Shown: positions 6,112-9,648 of the stretch, piece after piece | How positions within the stretch are numbered: position 1 is the stretch's first letter | Layout: the number at the start of each line of letters is the position of its first letter | NCBI GenBank assembly: GCA_027295365.1 | Contig: JAPULD010000316.1 | Location: forward strand, 1 to 9,648 | Source of the DNA: Planctomycetota bacterium | Lineage (GTDB): Bacteria; Planctomycetota; Phycisphaerae; Phycisphaerales; SM1A02 | Reading direction: 5' to 3' | Length of the DNA: 9,648 nucleotides | Notes under the pieces: generated by a model | What the model was told of the DNA's origin: nothing | Databases searched by the model: none | Seen by the model: the letters and a program-made list of their open reading frames with translations, nothing else | Position numbers and translations under genes: made by a program

Positions 6112-8148
6112 TTATTTCGCTTCGAAGGTGACGGTTCGTTGGCCGAGTTGGGGGTTCGTGATGTCGATGCTCACATCGCTCCCATCCTCAACGCGAAGGA
6201 TCCAGTGCAGTGACTGGCGGCCACCACTTCCGGTGATACCCCATGATCGATTGATTCGATCGCCCGTCACGATGGACTCGACGGGAACCGACAAGGTGAC
6301 GATCGTGGGCAGGAAGGATCGTGCCGTTCGGGCCATGGTGGTCCGGGTCGGGAGGAAGCCATCGTTGACGATGGCGAAATGTATTTCGTACAGACCCGAG
6401 GCGAGCTTTGTCACGTCCGGACCTTCGAGGTTCAGTTTGGGCCTCTTGCCCATCAAGGCGACCGCGAATTCAGTCTGCTTGCCGGCCAGGTCGTCAAGCT
6501 CGTCCGCGGGAGGGTTCATCCGAAATCCCGGAACGAAGCCTCCAATCTCGATGGCCCCGAGGGTGGGGTGATCGAATGACTTCCACTCCACGAAGCCCGC
6601 ACCATCACGATGTTCATCGGAGTACTTCAACCACGCCGCGGCTTCGGCATCGGAAGGCTTGTCATCCTTCTTGTCTTTGTCTGCCTTCTCGGCTTCATCC
6701 TCTGACGGCTCTGATTCTTCCGCACCCTCACGAGTCGCGGTGATATCAACCGAATCGCCATCGGGTCCGGTGGCCGAACCGCTCAGTGAATTGCCTTCGA
6801 TCGTTCCGGAAATGAGGACCGATTGTTCGGGACCGGCATCGCCCTTCAGACTCAACGAACCGCTTGATTCATCGAACGTTCCTTCCATGGCGATGCTGAA
6901 CATGGGGGTGCTGAAGTCGGCGGTCACCGGACCGTTACCGCCTTCCACCGCAATCGTGAAATCCAGCACACCCATGTCGGGGATCTCGATCACTCCGGTC
7001 CAGGAGCCTTCGGCGGTTGCGTCGCCTGATGCCGCAGCCTTTTCACCATCATCGGTGTCTTTTTCCTTGGCGTCACCGGGACGACCCCAGACGACCGTCG
7101 CGAAACTGGGAATGCCACGCTGTGCGTAGAGCCAGGCATGGAAGCTTCCGGAGGAATTGCCCTTGGGAGCATTGCTCTGATCCGTAATCTCCTTGTAAAG
7201 CTTGGAGATTTCCTTGTAGAGCTTCACGTCGCCAGCATCGATGTTCTTCGGGGCGCGTCCCGTGATGTCCTTGCCCTTTCCGTCGGGGGGATTCACGAGC
7301 GTGTCGTGGCGGCCATACGTGATCGCCGAGACGATGTTGGTGTGCGTGAGCACAAACGTCGCCAAGGCATGGGACTCGGGCTCGGACAATGGGTACGCGC
7401 CGCTTTCCAAAGCGTATTCATCCCAGCCATGCATGAAGTTCTTGTCGAGGTCCACCGAGCCCGGGCCATCTTCAGCGATGAGTCCATCCTCATCCTCGTC
7501 AACGCCTTCGACATGCAACGTGTACGTCGCCCTCTGCTCCTTCGTCCAGTCGGGTGTCTTGTGCAATCGAGGTTCCACCGGATCGGCCAGGTGCGTCGCC
7601 GGTTCGTCAAGGGATGGATTCAAACGACGCATCATCGTGATGAGGCCATCCCCATTCAGGTCGTTGGGGCCATCTTCGTTCATCGTGCCGTCCCGGTCGG
7701 CATCAATGCCCGTCACGGTGCCGATGTGACCCGCGTTGAGATCACCCAGGTTCAGTTCGGTGCCATCGGGGTTGAGCCGAGGGATGATGTAGACCGTCAT
7801 CTCATCAAGCAGGTCCAGGTGGTTCTCAAGGAGGTTGCTTGCCACCCGAAGCGCGGTTTCCGTCCCCACCAGATGCCGACCATCCAATCCTGCGGTGATG
7901 AGCAGGGCCGGACGCTTTGCCGAGGTCTCGGGATCGCCAGTCAGGGTTAAGAGGTAGAGGCCTCGCCCTTTCCGACTCGATCCGATCACATCCAGACTGC
8001 AGGCCTCATGCATCTGGGCCAGATCGTTGACCGCCTTGCTCAAGCCATCATGATTCCGGTAGTCCTGGGCAGGAAGGGTTGTGGCAATGGTCGTGACGAC
8101 CAGTGCCCCCGTAAGCGAGCCTAACAATGTCGTGAATCTGGTATGCAT
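6112..8148 (-). CDS. Catalytically degenerate M14 carboxypeptidase paralogue (pseudoenzyme candidate)
   Basis: A 678-residue exported protein homologous to the M14 protein encoded next to it but lacking its active site. The signal peptide spans about 1-27 (GALVVTTIATTLPAQ). Aligned with its neighbour, zinc motif HGNE is replaced by DGRH (89-92), substrate motif NR by Asp235-Lys236, the third zinc ligand in SYH by TYG (277-279), and catalytic Glu by Val352 (SFATVVW). Yet NPDG (126-129) and the acidic loops DADRDGTMNEDGP (149-161), DLNGDGLI (163-170) and DEDEDGLIAEDGP (217-229) are kept. Between the catalytic core and the shared HPTLG region (527-531) it has gained about 120-150 residues: a Gly-rich beta domain (381-474) and a Lys/Glu/Asp-rich linker (475-503). 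The long unbroken frame argues against a decaying gene. I chose ATG at 8148 because GAAGGA lies 6 bases upstream; a GTG at 8172 is the longer option. It leads the probable three-gene operon. Confidence 0.85.
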   Translation of the reverse strand: MHTRFTTLLGSLTGALVVTTIATTLPAQDYRNHDGLSKAVNDLAQMHEACSLDVIGSSRKGRGLYLLTLTGDPETSAKRPALLITAGLDGRHLVGTETALRVASNLLENHLDLLDEMTVYIIPRLNPDGTELNLGDLNAGHIGTVTGIDADRDGTMNEDGPNDLNGDGLITMMRRLNPSLDEPATHLADPVEPRLHKTPDWTKEQRATYTLHVEGVDEDEDGLIAEDGPGSVDLDKNFMHGWDEYALESGAYPLSEPESHALATFVLTHTNIVSAITYGRHDTLVNPPDGKGKDITGRAPKNIDAGDVKLYKEISKLYKEITDQSNAPKGNSSGSFHAWLYAQRGIPSFATVVWGRPGDAKEKDTDDGEKAAASGDATAEGSWTGVIEIPDMGVLDFTIAVEGGNGPVTADFSTPMFSIAMEGTFDESSGSLSLKGDAGPEQSVLISGTIEGNSLSGSATGPDGDSVDITATREGAEESEPSEDEAEKADKDKKDDKPSDAEAAAWLKYSDEHRDGAGFVEWKSFDHPTLGAIEIGGFVPGFRMNPPADELDDLAGKQTEFAVALMGKRPKLNLEGPDVTKLASGLYEIHFAIVNDGFLPTRTTMARTARSFLPTIVTLSVPVESIVTGDRINRSWGITGSGGRQSLHWILRVEDGSDVSIDITNPQLGQRTVTFEAK
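6640..7008 (-). other. Beta-rich inserted domain plus charged linker in the M14-like protein
   Basis: Encodes residues 381-503. The first part alternates short hydrophobic strands with Gly turns (GSWTGVIEIP, LDFTIAVEGG, GTFDESSGSLSLKG, LISGTIEGNSLSGSA), as in a small beta-barrel or sandwich. The second part, 475-503, is almost all Glu, Asp, Lys, Ser and Pro. The neighbouring M14 protein has no counterpart, so this is a clean domain insertion. I recall similar G-x-W-x-G beta modules in other planctomycete secreted proteins but cannot confirm this here. Confidence 0.6.
7462..7704 (-). other. Calcium-type acidic loop insertion retained in the M14-like protein
   Basis: Encodes residues 149-229, holding DADRDGTMNEDGP, DLNGDGLI and DEDEDGLIAEDGP. 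It matches the segment in the active paralogue loop for loop, with the EDGP ending preserved in both long loops. It survives although the surrounding zinc and substrate residues have gone. Calcium binding is inferred from Asp spacing. Confidence 0.6.
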
Positions 8149-8154
8149 GGATGG

Positions 8155-8160
8155 TCCTTC
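8155..8160 (-). promoter_or_regulatory. Ribosome binding site deciding the start at 8148
   Basis: The minus strand reads GAAGGA, 6 bases, then ATG at 8148. This is the strongest and best-spaced site for this gene, and it lies inside the frame of the longer GTG start at 8172, so the shorter protein is preferred. Confidence 0.6.
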
Positions 8161-8260
8161 TTGCACCGTCACCTGGGGTGAAGGCGAGTTTCAAGCATCA
8201 GCGGTCAAATGGGGTGAACCGACGAGGATACCGAATGTCAACCGGCCCACCAAGGCTTGG

Positions 8261-8278
8261 TTTCATAGGTCTATGAAA
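8261..8278. repeat. Perfect palindrome TTTCATAG-GT-CTATGAAA (operator-like)
   Basis: Two exact 8-base arms (8261-8268 and 8271-8278) flank a 2-base centre in the divergent promoter region. The arms are AT-rich against a GC-richer background. The size and symmetry are those of a dimeric regulator's binding site. It lies 20 bases upstream of the minus-strand TTGACA and about 92 bases upstream of the der start, so it could act on either gene. No regulator gene is in the window. Confidence 0.45.
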
Positions 8279-8369
8279 ATCAATCCAAGGGACGAGGCCG
8301 ATATGGCAAGGAGGAGATTCATTTCTCCGTGGCACGATTCAGGCTTTCACAAGGCATACAATCGGCCTC

Positions 8370-9648
8370 ATGTCACTTCCTCAGATCGCCATCGTGGGTC
8401 GTCCCAACGTCGGCAAGTCTAGCCTGCTCAACCGGTTGGCTCGACGCCGGGTGTCTATCGTCGATCCCACGCCCGGGGTGACGAGGGATCGAGTTTCCAC
8501 CGTTATTGAGCTCGATCCACCCTTGGAGACCCCCAAGGGCACTGAATCGCGGATGGTGGAAATGATCGATACGGGTGGATATGGGGTCTATACCGCGGAT
8601 GGGCAACGCTACAACGAGATCGGGGCCGACCTTTCCAGCCTCACCCCCGACATCGAACAGCAGATCCGATTTGCTCGCGAACAATCGGTCTTGATCATTT
8701 TCGTCATCGACAGCCAGGATGGCATCACCAGCCTTGATGAGACGGTGGCCCGGATCTTGCGTCAGGAAGGCCTCAAGGACAAGGTCATGCTCGTGGCCAA
8801 CAAAGTGGACAGCGAGTATTGGGAAGCCCATGGGCTTGAAGCCGCGGGTCTTGGGTTTGGCGAGCCCATCTGTGTTTCCGCGACAAGCGGCTATGGCAAT
8901 CGTCGGCTCTTCGATGGCCTCTGGGACCGCTTGAATGAGGCTCCTCAAGGCGAACCCGAGGCTGACGCCGAGATGAAGCTCGCCATCGTGGGTAAACGAA
9001 ATGCCGGCAAGAGTACGTTGATCAACACGCTGGCGGGGGAGCCAAGAGTCATCGTTTCGGAGATCGCCGGCACCACTCGTGATTCGGTGGATGTGCGATT
9101 CGAGATCGATGGCAAGAAGATGCTCGCCATCGACACGGCCGGGGTTCGCAAGCGAAAGAGCTTCGCCGACGACATCGAGTATTACGCGTATCACCGAATG
9201 TTGCAGGCGATCCGCCGGGCCGATGTCTGCGCCCTAATGATTGATGCCACGGCTGACGTGTCCCATGTAGACAAGAAGCTGACCCAGGAACTGCAAAGGC
9301 AATTCAAACCCACGGTCATCGTGGTCAACAAGATCGACCAGCTCGACAAGGACTCGATCTCACCCGAGGACTTCCTGGAATATCTCACGGAGCAATTGCG
9401 AGGGCTCAGCTACGCCCCGATCGTCTTTATCAGCGCCGAAACGGGCGAAGGCGTGGAAGATTGCATCGCGATGGCGTTCAACTTGCACAAACAGGCTCTG
9501 CATCGTGAACCGACGGGGAAGATCAATCAGGTGGTCGAACAAATCCTCAAGGAACGGGGGCCCTCCTCGAGGTTGGGCAAGCAGGCCAAGTTGTTCTACG
9601 CCACGCAAGTGGACGCGAGTCCTCCCACCGTGGTGCTGGTGGTCAACG
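8370..9648 (+). CDS. der: Ribosome-assembly GTPase Der (EngA), 3' end cut by window
   Basis: The first 426 residues of the double-GTPase Der, an essential factor in 50S ribosomal subunit maturation in the cytoplasm. Domain 1 shows GRPNVGKS (10-17), DTGG (67-70), NKVD (144-147) and SAT (170-172). Domain 2 shows GKRNAGKS (208-215), DTAG (255-258), NKID (320-323) and SAE (355-357). The KH-like C-terminal domain starts near 380 and shows the family patterns KINQVVEQ and YATQV; most of it is present and only its end lies outside the window. Domain 1 is longer than usual between the switch regions, with ETPKGTES (53-60) and a segment at 75-92. I chose ATG at 8370 because the protein begins directly before the first G motif and the frame upstream reaches a TGA with no other start. 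There is no purine-rich ribosome site at a normal distance. It is divergent from the peptidase genes. Confidence 0.96.
   Translation, partial: MSLPQIAIVGRPNVGKSSLLNRLARRRVSIVDPTPGVTRDRVSTVIELDPPLETPKGTESRMVEMIDTGGYGVYTADGQRYNEIGADLSSLTPDIEQQIRFAREQSVLIIFVIDSQDGITSLDETVARILRQEGLKDKVMLVANKVDSEYWEAHGLEAAGLGFGEPICVSATSGYGNRRLFDGLWDRLNEAPQGEPEADAEMKLAIVGKRNAGKSTLINTLAGEPRVIVSEIAGTTRDSVDVRFEIDGKKMLAIDTAGVRKRKSFADDIEYYAYHRMLQAIRRADVCALMIDATADVSHVDKKLTQELQRQFKPTVIVVNKIDQLDKDSISPEDFLEYLTEQLRGLSYAPIVFISAETGEGVEDCIAMAFNLHKQALHREPTGKINQVVEQILKERGPSSRLGKQAKLFYATQVDASPPTVVLVVN

Larger units (their letters stand above)
8149..8369. promoter_or_regulatory. Divergent intergenic region between the peptidase operon and der
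   Basis: This 221-base gap must hold the promoters for the minus-strand peptidase genes and the plus-strand der gene, unless either is read from outside. A consensus TTGACA hexamer reads on the minus strand at 8241-8236, about 90 bases before the ATG at 8148, but no good -10 box follows at 16-18 bases (TTCACC at 17). Upstream of der a TACAAT reads on the plus strand at 8357-8362 without a clear -35. A perfect palindrome lies at 8261-8278. No convincing small gene is present. Confidence 0.5.

Noticed and set aside
7138..7950. 270-codon plus-strand frame opposite the M14-like gene
   Set aside because: It is antisense to the conserved core and loops of the M14-like protein and has no recognisable content.
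6112..8148. Calling the M14-like gene a pseudogene
   Set aside because: The frame is intact with a good start, signal peptide and conserved non-catalytic elements; only the catalytic residues are missing, so it is better treated as a coding pseudoenzyme.
8081..8422. 113-codon plus-strand frame across the divergent gap
   Set aside because: It overlaps the 5' ends of two well-supported genes on both sides, lacks a good ribosome site, and its composition does not look like a natural protein.
8373..9194. 273-codon minus-strand frame opposite der
   Set aside because: The plus strand clearly encodes Der with both GTPase domains, so this frame is a shadow.

Overview
The window looks like a chromosomal segment from a planctomycete, most likely of the Phycisphaerae type. 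Evidence: a secreted PQQ-type sugar dehydrogenase carries a C-terminal dockerin-like tail with the paired VDVEDLL..LLA.WG pattern common in that group. Two M14 peptidase-family proteins carry D-x-D-x-D-G...EDGP acidic loops inside the catalytic domain. The strand is fairly GC-rich with AT-richer gaps between genes. This assignment is from memory of family patterns, not from a search.

Layout, left to right. (1) 1-382, minus: the 5' part of an unrecognised exported or membrane-anchored protein that runs off the left edge. (2) 383-519: a short gap with a perfect 8-bp inverted repeat. (3) 520-1965, minus: secreted glucose/sorbosone dehydrogenase-like protein with dockerin-like C-terminus. (4) 1966-2154: an AT-rich gap with short TTTATGGG repeats. 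(5) 2155-4290, minus: M28 glutamate-carboxypeptidase-II-like zinc peptidase with a PA domain. (6) 4327-6108, minus: M14 zinc carboxypeptidase with intact catalytic residues. (7) 6112-8148, minus: an M14 paralogue that has lost every catalytic residue that can be aligned and gained a beta-rich insert. (8) 8149-8369: a divergent promoter region with a perfect operator-like palindrome. (9) 8370-9648, plus: der (EngA) ribosome-assembly GTPase, cut by the right edge.

The three peptidase-family genes are transcribed together (order: inactive-looking M14, active M14, M28) with gaps of 3 and 36 bases, so they look like one operon for exported proteins that trim peptides in the periplasm or outside the cell. 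The sugar dehydrogenase follows on the same strand after 189 bases and may have its own promoter. The der gene points the other way and is probably an unrelated housekeeping neighbour.

The most interesting item is the tandem pair of an apparently active M14 carboxypeptidase and an apparently dead paralogue. The dead copy keeps the acidic calcium-type loops, so it looks like a maintained pseudoenzyme (partner, regulator or binding protein) rather than a decaying gene. No RNA genes, CRISPR arrays, insertion sequences or phage genes were seen.
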